From Treponema sp. (lineage in GTDB: Bacteria; Spirochaetota; Spirochaetia; Treponematales; Treponemataceae), in the NCBI GenBank assembly GCA_016293915.1, contig JAEDCY010000063.1:1-9992 (forward strand): a DNA stretch of 9,992 nucleotides, in the 5' to 3' direction. The notes beneath the pieces are model-generated. The model did no database searches, was not told the origin of the DNA, and saw only the letters and a program-made list of their open reading frames with translations. A program made the translations under genes and the position numbers. Shown one piece after another: positions 1 to 5,954 of this stretch. Each line of letters starts with the position of its first letter. Position 1 is the first letter of the stretch.

Positions 1-544
1 CGCCAACCCAGTAGAAAATTTCTGTATCAGGACCACAAGGACCTGTTGGACCTGCTGCCCACCAGTTATCTGATGCAGGAAGGTAAGCAATTTTATCCTC
101 TGGCATACCGTTTTCTTTCCAATAATCTGCTGCTTCTTCGTCGCGAGGTGCATTTTCGTCACCTGCAAATACTGTTACAGAAATCTTTCTAGGATCGAGG
201 GCAAGCCAGTCTTTGCTTGTAAGGAATTCGTAAGAATATGCGATAGATTCTTTTTTGAAGTAATCTCCAAGAGACCAGTTTCCAAGCATTTCAAAACAAG
301 TAAGGTGAGATGGATCTCCAACTTCTTCAATATCGCCAGTACGAATACACTTCTGATAGTCAGTAAGACGGGTTCCTGAAGGGTGCTTTTCACCAAGAAG
401 ATAAGGAACGAGAGGGTGCATACCCGCCATTGTAAACAAAACAGAAGGGTCATTTTCAGGAATCAAAGACTGTCCTGAAATTTCAACATGATTTTTACTT
501 TTAAAGAACTCAATATATTTTGAGCGAAGTTCATTAGCGTTCAT
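1..544 (-). CDS. alaS: Alanyl-tRNA synthetase, N-terminal part (runs off left edge)
   Basis: This enzyme charges tRNA-Ala with alanine in the cytoplasm, using ATP. The first 181 residues are visible and belong to the class II aminoacylation core. Landmarks are the start MNANELRSKYIEFF, then TMAGMHPLVPYLLGEKHP, QKCIRTGDIEEVGD, the motif 2 region HLTCFEMLGNWSLGDYF, and the motif 3 approach WWAAGPTGPCGPDTEIFY. The GMHPLVPYLLGE and RTGDIEEVGD segments replace the longer GGKHNDLENVG-type loop of the E. coli enzyme. From memory, this is the form seen in treponemes and CPR bacteria, where the protein is much shorter than 870 residues; the missing 3' part must be seen to confirm that. The usual FFEMLGN reads CFEMLGN here. 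The ATG at 544 is chosen because it matches the family start; no Shine-Dalgarno sequence precedes it. Identity is very sure. Confidence 0.95.
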   Translation of the reverse strand, partial: MNANELRSKYIEFFKSKNHVEISGQSLIPENDPSVLFTMAGMHPLVPYLLGEKHPSGTRLTDYQKCIRTGDIEEVGDPSHLTCFEMLGNWSLGDYFKKESIAYSYEFLTSKDWLALDPRKISVTVFAGDENAPRDEEAADYWKENGMPEDKIAYLPASDNWWAAGPTGPCGPDTEIFYWVG

Positions 545-552
545 AGCGAACC

Positions 553-581
553 ATTATATAATAAATTACAAGATATGTCAC
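553..581 (-). promoter_or_regulatory. Predicted sigma70-type promoter of alaS
   Basis: On the minus strand a -35 box GTGACA (576-581, 5 of 6 to consensus) lies exactly 17 nt from a perfect -10 box TATAAT (553-558). The -35 box overlaps the stop codon of the upstream barrel gene. Only 8 nt separate the -10 box from the alaS ATG, so transcription should begin at or within a few bases of the start codon. The mRNA would then be leaderless or nearly so, which agrees with the lack of a Shine-Dalgarno sequence. Read-through from the upstream gene pair is also possible, because no terminator is visible between them. Confidence 0.6.
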
Positions 582-2431
582 CACTCGTATTTAAGGGTAA
601 CAGTTATGTAATGATTAGTTCGATTTGTAAGATTTGCTCTCCAGTCAGCAAGAGCCTGCTGAACGTCAAGCATTGCCTTTTCAACTTCTTTGAGCAACTG
701 CTCTTCACTTAAATCTGTAGAAAAATTATATTTTCCTCCGTTACCATTAAAAATCGGCTTATCAACACCATAATTAATTATATACTCAAATGTATAACCT
801 ACAGAAAGCGAAAGACGACCAAATTTTGTATCAGGTGTAACAAAATCAACATCTGCACCAGCTTTAAATGTATGCATAAGAGTATCCTGCGATACAAATC
901 CAAATTTTTCCCATGCAGATGGAACATATGAATCATATAATGGATTACCCAATCTAAAATAATTCTGATGATTATGTATTGTACCATCTGTTGTAAAATA
1001 GCCTTCCGGCGCATTTAAATACTCTATCATTTCTATTGGAGACAATGATTCATTTACATTACCGTGTCTTGAATATGATCCCCTTCCTGTAACCTTTACC
1101 CATTTTACAGGTGTAACAGAAAGTGATAATGAAACCTGCTCTGTATTTGGAGAAAGGCCAAGTCCAAGAGGCTCTCCTGCTGTTGTGTATTCCTGATAAT
1201 TAATTGCAGTTAAAGGAGCTACTGTTAAAGCACCAGTAACCGGATTCGTAATTTTCTGACAGTGAGCATACATATATGGTGTTACCATTGTGTAATTAAT
1301 TCTCAGCATATCAAGCCATGAAATATCTGAAAAAACATACTTAATAGAAGACTGGAATGTTCCGCGCAGTTTTGTATCAAAATTAAGCTTCAAAAGCTGA
1401 GAAAGTTCAATATCATCAATATAAAAATCATTTGACCATTCAAGATTTTTTATAGGACGAACAGAAAAATTGATTCCCATAAAAATATTATCATCAAAGC
1501 CCAAAAGTCCCTGGGTAATCATATAAGGAACCGGAATCATATAAGCGGGTTCAAAACGATCTCCATAAATTACCGTCTCATAAAATGAAGCTGAAAGCCA
1601 CTTAAAAATCTGAGCGTTCAAAGAATGGATCGAAAGGAACTTTTTTGAAAATAAAGTTGTTTGAGGCTGTGCTCCGCTACTTGCTAACATCACCTGATCA
1701 AGAGGGCTCACATAAGGAACCGGTGATGCAGCACTTAATCCAAACATAGCCTGTGTATACGAAACTTTCTTTCCATTAAATAAAAGTGAAAAGTTTGCAG
1801 TATGTTTTGCATTTGGAGAAATTATTGCACTATCATTATAGAATGGACCAAAAGAACTGTGATTTACACCTGCCTGAACATAAAAGTTTTCATAATTAAA
1901 GGCAAATGATGCATCTACATCCCAGAAAGCTTCAAAACCTTTTAAACTGATTGCATCCTTGAAAAAATAAGGCTGAACGACACCCCCGGGTACAGAATCT
2001 AAAGAAGTATCATTTGTTGCTACAACACCAAGTTTATAACCGGCAGTAAGGAATTTAGGAAAAGCAAAATCACCAAAAATATGTAAACCCGGAATTATCT
2101 GATAATTAATCTTATCCGTATCATCCTTAGCAAAACGAACATTTCCTTCACCATCAACTCTTACTCTGTAAGGTCTTTTATAAATGCGGGCATAACAGTC
2201 TTTTGCAAGGGCTGCCTCATTTTCATTTTCACTTTGAATTACATTTGTGAGGATTTCTTCTATTAACTTCAATGGATATGGTCTTAATGGTGGCTGGGTA
2301 TTGATTATACCCATCATTTCCCAGCGTTCTACAAGTTCATAAAAAGCGTCTGTCGGGTCTGCACTAGCCTGAGCAGACAAAGAGAATACAGCGAGCAAAA
2401 GCGCTGCAATACATGCGGTTATTTTTTTCAT
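578..2431 (-). CDS. Outer-membrane beta-barrel protein, Wzi-like (capsule-assembly type) fold
   Basis: This is a 617-residue secreted protein with a clear signal peptide: KK, a hydrophobic stretch at about residues 4-20, and AQASA before D25. It ends in the aromatic-rich strand HYITVTLKYEW, the kind of C-terminal signal read by the BAM machinery. A short helical domain (about 28-62, FYELVERWEMMGII then LRPYPLKLIEEIL) precedes many alternating amphipathic strands. The pattern GPFYNDSAIISPNAK (195-209), GDRFEP with IPVPYM (290-304), DDNIFMG (313-319) and DFYIDD (335-340) recalls the Wzi capsule-assembly family. That match is by eye, so the specific function is uncertain; it could equally be a general treponemal porin-like barrel. 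A charged helical insert (about 573-600) sits just before the last strand. The start overlaps the upstream gene by 4 nt (ATGA), implying coupled translation. I found no capsule genes here. Confidence 0.75.
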   Translation of the reverse strand: MKKITACIAALLLAVFSLSAQASADPTDAFYELVERWEMMGIINTQPPLRPYPLKLIEEILTNVIQSENENEAALAKDCYARIYKRPYRVRVDGEGNVRFAKDDTDKINYQIIPGLHIFGDFAFPKFLTAGYKLGVVATNDTSLDSVPGGVVQPYFFKDAISLKGFEAFWDVDASFAFNYENFYVQAGVNHSSFGPFYNDSAIISPNAKHTANFSLLFNGKKVSYTQAMFGLSAASPVPYVSPLDQVMLASSGAQPQTTLFSKKFLSIHSLNAQIFKWLSASFYETVIYGDRFEPAYMIPVPYMITQGLLGFDDNIFMGINFSVRPIKNLEWSNDFYIDDIELSQLLKLNFDTKLRGTFQSSIKYVFSDISWLDMLRINYTMVTPYMYAHCQKITNPVTGALTVAPLTAINYQEYTTAGEPLGLGLSPNTEQVSLSLSVTPVKWVKVTGRGSYSRHGNVNESLSPIEMIEYLNAPEGYFTTDGTIHNHQNYFRLGNPLYDSYVPSAWEKFGFVSQDTLMHTFKAGADVDFVTPDTKFGRLSLSVGYTFEYIINYGVDKPIFNGNGGKYNFSTDLSEEQLLKEVEKAMLDVQQALADWRANLTNRTNHYITVTLKYEW

Positions 2432-4005
2432 TTTGATTCCCTCAAGAAAGTATATGATTTACCCTCTGCCGCAAAGCAATCTGTAGAAGTAAACTTTACA
2501 GGGGTAAGCATTATTGTATCGTAATCCGTAACAACCTTTTCTACAGTCTTACGTTTTACAGTTTCTGTTATAGTTTTTGTTCCAAAAGATATAGAATAAG
2601 CCTCTGAAAAAAGAGAATTCGCAAAATCTGAACGGAAGCTTATTATATTGTAAGAACCTACCTTACTTAATGTATAAATACCCTGCTCTTCCAGAGTTTC
2701 TGTTAATGCTGTGTAGTTATAATCTGTAAAAGTAATGGAAACAAGAGCATCTGGAGTAGACCATTTGTCGCCCTTCTTTAATTCTACAGCAAACTCACTT
2801 TCCACATTGTTGTCATACATTTCTTCAAGAGAAGTCTGCAGGCTCATTTTCTTGTAATTTCCATCCCAGCGGGTATTTTCTTTAATTACAAGATTGATAT
2901 CATCACGCAAAGTAATTTTGATTTCATCAAGATTTACAAGAGTGATATCAAAACGTCGGTGAAGGTTCATGATATCAGCATTTATGGCTGTAATATAAAT
3001 TCCATTATGACGAAGCTTGCTGTCTTCCCATTCATAAACTTCCTGAACATCATTATAAAGCTGGATAATTTCGTTTTCTGCAGAATTAAAATACATGTAA
3101 CGGATGCTTCCGTCATTATTCAAGGTTTTGTACCACAAACCGTCAAGAAAGTTCGAAAAAGAACCAACTGTTCCATCCTGAATTCTGGAAAGCTCCGCAG
3201 CAGCAAGACGACCAGCTGTAACATTTATTTCGCGGGCAAGCTCATACTTTTGAGATTCTGCATTCCATTTATATTCCTGCTGAATCTGATTCTGACCAAC
3301 TGAAGTCTTTTTAGTATCGGCTGAAGCTCCACCATCGGCAGCCTCTGATTTATCTGATTTATATACCCAGACAGAAAAGCTTTCTCCCTTAGAAAGAGCA
3401 AGCGCATAAGATTCTGAACGCTCAGTCTGTTGAATAAATACAGTTCCATCGCAGGAAAAATCTCCGATATTTACCATTTTATTCTGTCCATGGCTTGATA
3501 CACAGAGATATATTTTCATTACATAATTTCCGTCATCGGCAAGTCCCTGGTAAATCAGGGCATTTTTATGTTCACCAATAACGTCCATTCCTATGTAAGA
3601 AAAAGTTCGCGTTCTTGTAAATTCAGTTTCAATAGGTGCCAGTCTTTCATAAAGGCCAGAATCAGGATCAATAAGGGCCGCGACCATCCAGAGATTCTGA
3701 GAGCCGGCTTTTCTTACGATGATAACTTCATCATCATAACCATCATTATTAATATCTATTGTCAAAGTACTGATTAAAGTTTCGCCTGAATAAAGAGGTA
3801 CAAAGGTTTCATATTTTTCAGATTCAAAAGAAGAAGTTTTTGAATCGTTTTCCGAACTGCTGGAAGAAGCAGCTCTTGGTGTAACGATTTTTGCACGTGA
3901 AAGCGACTTATCATTATTTGAAACAAATCTGCGTGTAAGGAAAAAGGCGGCTGCGAGAAGCAATGCAGCAAGCACAAATAAAATCGATACAGTTTTTGAC
4001 TTCAT
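2428..4005 (-). CDS. Membrane-anchored protein with a Tp0751 (pallilysin)-family domain
   Basis: This 525-residue protein has an N-terminal hydrophobic segment (about 7-23) followed by RR and a Ser-rich linker (46-60). No lipobox cysteine is visible, so it is probably anchored by an uncleaved signal or is periplasmic. A loop DINNDGYDDE (84-93) looks like a calcium-binding DxNxDG motif. Residues about 286-386 align by eye with the lipocalin-like domain of T. pallidum Tp0751: LDGLW (287-291), VQEVY (320-324), RRFDIT (350-355) and WDGNY (380-384). Tp0751 is a reported adhesin for host matrix proteins and a disputed protease. Its HEXXH motif falls where this protein has LDEIK (359-363), so the proposed zinc site is absent. 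About 225 residues precede the linker-proximal part of the domain and about 140 follow it, neither matched in the 237-residue Tp0751. It is the first gene of a pair with the barrel gene. The role here is inferred only from the domain. Confidence 0.7.
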   Translation of the reverse strand: MKSKTVSILFVLAALLLAAAFFLTRRFVSNNDKSLSRAKIVTPRAASSSSSENDSKTSSFESEKYETFVPLYSGETLISTLTIDINNDGYDDEVIIVRKAGSQNLWMVAALIDPDSGLYERLAPIETEFTRTRTFSYIGMDVIGEHKNALIYQGLADDGNYVMKIYLCVSSHGQNKMVNIGDFSCDGTVFIQQTERSESYALALSKGESFSVWVYKSDKSEAADGGASADTKKTSVGQNQIQQEYKWNAESQKYELAREINVTAGRLAAAELSRIQDGTVGSFSNFLDGLWYKTLNNDGSIRYMYFNSAENEIIQLYNDVQEVYEWEDSKLRHNGIYITAINADIMNLHRRFDITLVNLDEIKITLRDDINLVIKENTRWDGNYKKMSLQTSLEEMYDNNVESEFAVELKKGDKWSTPDALVSITFTDYNYTALTETLEEQGIYTLSKVGSYNIISFRSDFANSLFSEAYSISFGTKTITETVKRKTVEKVVTDYDTIMLTPVKFTSTDCFAAEGKSYTFLRESK

Positions 4006-4013
4006 ATTCTATA

Positions 4014-4042
4014 AATATATTGTTAATTGAAGATTTTCTCAA
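4014..4042 (-). promoter_or_regulatory. Predicted promoter of the Tp0751-like / barrel gene pair
   Basis: On the minus strand TTGAGA (4037-4042, 5 of 6) and TATATT (4014-4019, 5 of 6) are spaced by exactly 17 nt. The -10 box ends 8 nt before the ATG at 4005, the same geometry as at alaS, and no Shine-Dalgarno sequence precedes the start. The transcript would begin at or very close to the start codon. Confidence 0.55.
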
Positions 4043-4069
4043 TAGATGCATTAGATTGCTTTGTCGTAC

Positions 4070-4098
4070 TTTACGCAATCGGCTTATTTAACTATACT
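4070..4098 (+). promoter_or_regulatory. Predicted promoter of ilvC
   Basis: TTTACG (4070-4075, 4 of 6) and TATACT (4093-4098, 5 of 6) are spaced by 17 nt. The predicted start near 4105 gives a leader of about 30 nt, too short for a T-box or leader-peptide attenuator. The -35 box lies inside a GATTGC...GCAATC dyad (4054-4080). Confidence 0.5.
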
Positions 4099-4117
4099 AT
4101 AGAAATTAATTATAGAT

Positions 4118-4125
4118 AAAAGAGG
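4118..4125 (+). promoter_or_regulatory. Ribosome binding site that decides the ilvC start
   Basis: AAAAGAGG ends 10 nt before the ATG at 4136. It is only 1 nt from the in-frame TTG at 4127, which is too close to serve it. The ATG also gives an N-terminus (MGNNYFN) that lines up with the MANYFN start of E. coli IlvC. Confidence 0.7.
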
Positions 4126-4135
4126 TTTGTTTATT

Positions 4136-5614
4136 ATGGGAAACAACTATTTTAACTCAATTCCATGGAGAGAGGCACGTCTTCAGCTCGGTCACTGCCG
4201 CTCTATGGCAAAGGAAGAATTTGCTGACGGAGTAAACGCACTTAAAGGAAAGAAAATTGTAATCGTCGGCTGTGGTGCTCAGGGATTGAACCAGGGCTTG
4301 TGCCTTCGCGATTCAGGATTGGACGTCAGCTACGCACTTCGCGATGCTGCAATTGCAGAAAAACGTCAGTCTTGGAAAAACGCTACAGAAAACGGATTTA
4401 AAGTGGGCAACTACGACGAAATGATTCCAACTGCAGACCTCGTAGGAAACCTTACCCCGGATAAGCAGCACTCAAAAGTAATCAACGACATAATGGGAAA
4501 AATGAAGAAGGGTTCTGCTCTCTGGTACAGCCACGGATTCAATATGATTGAAGAGGGAATGCAGATTCGCCCTGATATCACTGTTGTAATGTGCGCTCCT
4601 AAGGGACCAGGTACAGAAGTATGGCACGAGTTCCAGCGCGGATTCGGTGTACCAGACCTTATTGCTGTTCACCCTGTAAACGACCCTGAAGGAAAGGGCT
4701 GGGCTTATGCTAAGGCTCTCGCTGTAGGTATGGGCGGAAGCAAAGCCGGCGTTCTTGAGTCTAGCTTTGTTGCCGAGGTTAAATCTGACCTTATGGGCGA
4801 GCAGACAATTCTCTGCGGTATGCTCCAGGCTGGTACAATCGTTTGCTACGACAAGATGATTGAAGAAGGAATCAGCCCTGAATATGCAACTAAATTCCTT
4901 ATGCACGGCTGGAACGTTGTAAGTGAAGCCCTCAAATGGGGTGGAATCACAAATATGATGGACCGCCTTTCTAACCCTGCAAAAATCAAGGCAAACGCAA
5001 TTTCTAAAGAAATCAAAAAGCTTCTTGCTCCACTTTATCAGAAGCACATGGATGATATTATCAGCGGTAAGTTCTCTTCTACAATGATGAAAGACTGGGC
5101 TGCCGGTGACAAGGATCTTCTTGCATGGCGTGAAGATACAGGTAAGCTTCCATTCGAAAAGAATGCTGAATCAAGCGAAGAAATCAGCGAGCAGGAATAC
5201 TTTGATAAGGGTATTCTTCTTGTTGCTATGGTTAAGGCCGGCTGTGAACTCGCATTCGAAACTATGGTTGATGCAGGAATTAAACCTGAAAGCGCTTACT
5301 ATGAGAGCTTGCACGAAGTTCCTCTTATTGCAAACCTCATTGACCGCAAGCGCCTTTACGAAATGAACCGCGTAATTTCTGATACTGCTGAGTACGGATG
5401 TTACCTCTTCAGCCGCGTTGCAGCTCCAATGATGGCAAAAGACCTTATGCCAAAGCTCCACACAGACGTTATTGGTAAGGGCCTTGATGTAAAGGACAAC
5501 GAAGTAAACAATGCAGAGCTCGTAGCAGTAAACGCAGAAATCCGCAACCACCCAATCGAGGTTGTAGGTAGAAAACTCCGCGAGTATATGACAGCGATGA
5601 AACCTTTGATCTAA
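4136..5614 (+). CDS. ilvC: Ketol-acid reductoisomerase, class II (NADPH-dependent)
   Basis: This enzyme catalyses the second common step of valine, leucine and isoleucine synthesis. It isomerises and reduces acetolactate or acetohydroxybutyrate with NADPH and Mg2+; the valine branch also feeds pantothenate. It is the long, E. coli-like form of 492 residues with a duplicated C-terminal knot domain. Visible are the Rossmann loop GCGAQGLNQG (45-54) and R69, R77 and S79 for the NADPH phosphate. H133 (YSHGFN) and K156 (CAPKGPG) are also present. The metal ligands D218 and E222 (SDLMGEQ) and E390 and E394 (YYESLHE) are all there, each at E. coli numbering plus one. Nothing essential is missing. Codons are richer in C-ending forms (AAC, GAC, CGC) than in the minus-strand genes, suggesting strong expression. 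It is transcribed alone, with no other ilv gene in view. The last residues, MTAMKPLI, are echoed by a downstream relic. Confidence 0.98.
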   Translation: MGNNYFNSIPWREARLQLGHCRSMAKEEFADGVNALKGKKIVIVGCGAQGLNQGLCLRDSGLDVSYALRDAAIAEKRQSWKNATENGFKVGNYDEMIPTADLVGNLTPDKQHSKVINDIMGKMKKGSALWYSHGFNMIEEGMQIRPDITVVMCAPKGPGTEVWHEFQRGFGVPDLIAVHPVNDPEGKGWAYAKALAVGMGGSKAGVLESSFVAEVKSDLMGEQTILCGMLQAGTIVCYDKMIEEGISPEYATKFLMHGWNVVSEALKWGGITNMMDRLSNPAKIKANAISKEIKKLLAPLYQKHMDDIISGKFSSTMMKDWAAGDKDLLAWREDTGKLPFEKNAESSEEISEQEYFDKGILLVAMVKAGCELAFETMVDAGIKPESAYYESLHEVPLIANLIDRKRLYEMNRVISDTAEYGCYLFSRVAAPMMAKDLMPKLHTDVIGKGLDVKDNEVNNAELVAVNAEIRNHPIEVVGRKLREYMTAMKPLI

Positions 5615-5624
5615 GTGAATAATA

Positions 5625-5647
5625 CGAGTTTTGCGAAGCAAAACTCG
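5625..5647. repeat. Perfect 10-bp palindrome downstream of ilvC
   Basis: CGAGTTTTGC (5625-5634), loop GAA, then GCAAAACTCG (5638-5647) form a perfect hairpin 10 nt after the ilvC stop. No T-run follows on the plus strand, so it is a repeat element or RNA-stabilising stem rather than a clear terminator. Confidence 0.8.
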
Positions 5648-5651
5648 CTAA

Positions 5652-5667
5652 GGTGGCGTCAGCCACC
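5652..5667. repeat. Short palindrome GGTGGC-GTCA-GCCACC
   Basis: A 6-bp GC-rich stem with a 4-nt loop lies directly after the previous palindrome. Together the two fill most of the 57 nt between the ilvC stop and the ilvC 3'-end relic. Confidence 0.65.
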
Positions 5668-5671
5668 GACT

Positions 5672-5698
5672 ATGACTGCAATGAAGCCTTTATTGTAG
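5672..5698 (+). pseudogene. Relic duplicate of the ilvC 3' end
   Basis: These 27 nt read M T A M K P L L stop. The true end of IlvC reads M T A M K P L I stop. The two DNA stretches agree at 20 of 27 positions. Six of the seven differences are at third codon positions and five of the codon differences are synonymous (including TAA/TAG); only the last sense codon changes, Ile to Leu. This pattern is that of two diverged coding alleles, not of a fresh tandem copy. No start signal serves it and homology does not clearly extend upstream, so it is a non-functional remnant. It is best explained by replacement of a resident ilvC allele or by insertion of the palindromes, leaving the old 3' end behind. 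Confidence 0.65.
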
Positions 5699-5710
5699 GG
5701 CAACATATTT

Positions 5711-5755
5711 ATCGGTGGTTTCGATACGATGCTTTCGCATCACTCAACCACCGAT
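5711..5755 (+). repeat. REP-like element, copy 1
   Basis: The outer stem ATCGGTGGTT / AACCACCGAT (10 bp) encloses an inner stem GATGC-TTTC-GCATC (5728-5741). The conserved outer parts CGGTGGTTTCGATACG and ACTCAACCACCG are shared, in opposite orientation, with the element at 5766-5808; only the inner hairpin differs. Similar GGTTTCGATACG...CTCAACC elements are common dispersed bacterial repeats. No REP-associated (RAYT) transposase gene is in the window. Confidence 0.8.
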
Positions 5756-5765
5756 AATTACAAGG

Positions 5766-5808
5766 ACGGTGGTTGAGTAGCCCTGAAAGGGCGTATCGAA
5801 ACCACCGT
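5766..5808 (-). repeat. REP-like element, copy 2 (inverted)
   Basis: ACGGTGGTT / AACCACCGT outer stem with inner stem GCCCT-GAA-AGGGC (5780-5792). Its reverse complement matches copy 1 across 16 bp on one side and 12 bp on the other, while the inner stem sequence is entirely changed yet still pairs. The two copies form a BIME-like inverted pair that could also fold as one long hairpin of about 95 nt. Confidence 0.8.
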
Positions 5809-5813
5809 TTTTT
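5766..5813 (+). terminator. Probable rho-independent terminator of ilvC
   Basis: The stem of REP copy 2 is followed at once by six T residues (5808-5813). On the plus strand this is a good intrinsic terminator for ilvC transcripts and also shields the lacI-type gene from read-through. Confidence 0.65.
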
Positions 5814-5814
5814 A

Positions 5815-5839
5815 TTGAGGGTTTATTACAAACCCTCAA
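5815..5839. repeat. Perfect 10-bp palindrome TTGAGGGTTT / AAACCCTCAA
   Basis: Two 10-nt arms surround the loop ATTAC. Neither strand has a T-run after it, so it is not an obvious terminator. It is one more member of the palindrome cluster between ilvC and the regulator. Confidence 0.65.
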
Positions 5840-5847
5840 AACGGCGA

Positions 5848-5880
5848 AGTCAAGGCTTTAAGCGTTAGCGTGCCTTGACT
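5848..5880. repeat. 9-bp palindrome AGTCAAGGC / GCCTTGACT
   Basis: Perfect 9-nt arms flank a 15-nt loop that itself contains GCGTTAGCG. No T-run follows. It lies upstream of the predicted regulator promoter and may be a dispersed repeat. Confidence 0.6.
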
Positions 5881-5906
5881 CGACGTATTTTAAACAAAAT
5901 TTGTTA

Positions 5907-5920
5907 CGAAAACGTTTGCG
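5907..5920 (+). promoter_or_regulatory. Candidate LacI-family operator upstream of the regulator gene
   Basis: CGAAAACGTTTGCG is a near-perfect palindrome around a central CG (AAACGTTT core, then matching CG ends), the usual form of LacI/CcpA-family operators. It overlaps the predicted -35 box of the regulator gene. Its reverse complement shares AACGTTTTCG with the site at the phosphorylase promoter, which suggests autoregulation by the adjacent LacI-type protein. Confidence 0.6.
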
Positions 5921-5945
5921 AAAAACTGTCGATTGGGTGTAAAAT
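5916..5945 (+). promoter_or_regulatory. Predicted promoter of the LacI-family gene
   Basis: TTGCGA (5916-5921, 4 of 6) and TAAAAT (5940-5945, 5 of 6) are spaced by 18 nt. The -10 box ends 9 nt before the ATG. AAGGA (5948-5952) resembles a Shine-Dalgarno sequence but sits only 2 nt from the ATG, so a leaderless or very short leader transcript is possible here as well. Confidence 0.4.
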
Positions 5946-5954
5946 ATAAGGAAT

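Noticed and set aside
175..453. 92-codon open frame inside alaS
   Set aside because: A different frame of the same strand as a clearly conserved alaS; the protein is unlike anything known.
2428..4005. Zinc metalloprotease call from Tp0751 similarity
   Set aside because: No HEXXH motif exists at the aligned site, so protease activity cannot be supported.
4127..4135. In-frame TTG start upstream of the ilvC ATG
   Set aside because: It lies 1 nt after the purine-rich AAAAGAGG, which can only serve the ATG at 4136, and family alignment supports MGNNYFN as the start.
4099..4135. T-box or leader-peptide attenuator for ilvC
   Set aside because: The predicted leader is only about 30 nt, with no room for the structures or a run of branched-chain codons.
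4472..5047. 191-codon open frame antisense to ilvC
   Set aside because: It is the reverse-strand shadow of a strongly conserved gene, with no signal of its own and no recognisable protein.
5171..5641. 156-codon open frame antisense to the ilvC end
   Set aside because: Shadow of ilvC; its start falls in the palindromic repeat and the protein has no family features.
5815..5839. Terminator call for the TTGAGGGTTT palindrome
   Set aside because: No T-run follows the stem on either strand.
5615..5954. CRISPR array in the repeat-rich gap
   Set aside because: The repeats are different palindromes and one inverted pair, not evenly spaced direct repeats with unique spacers, and no cas gene is near.
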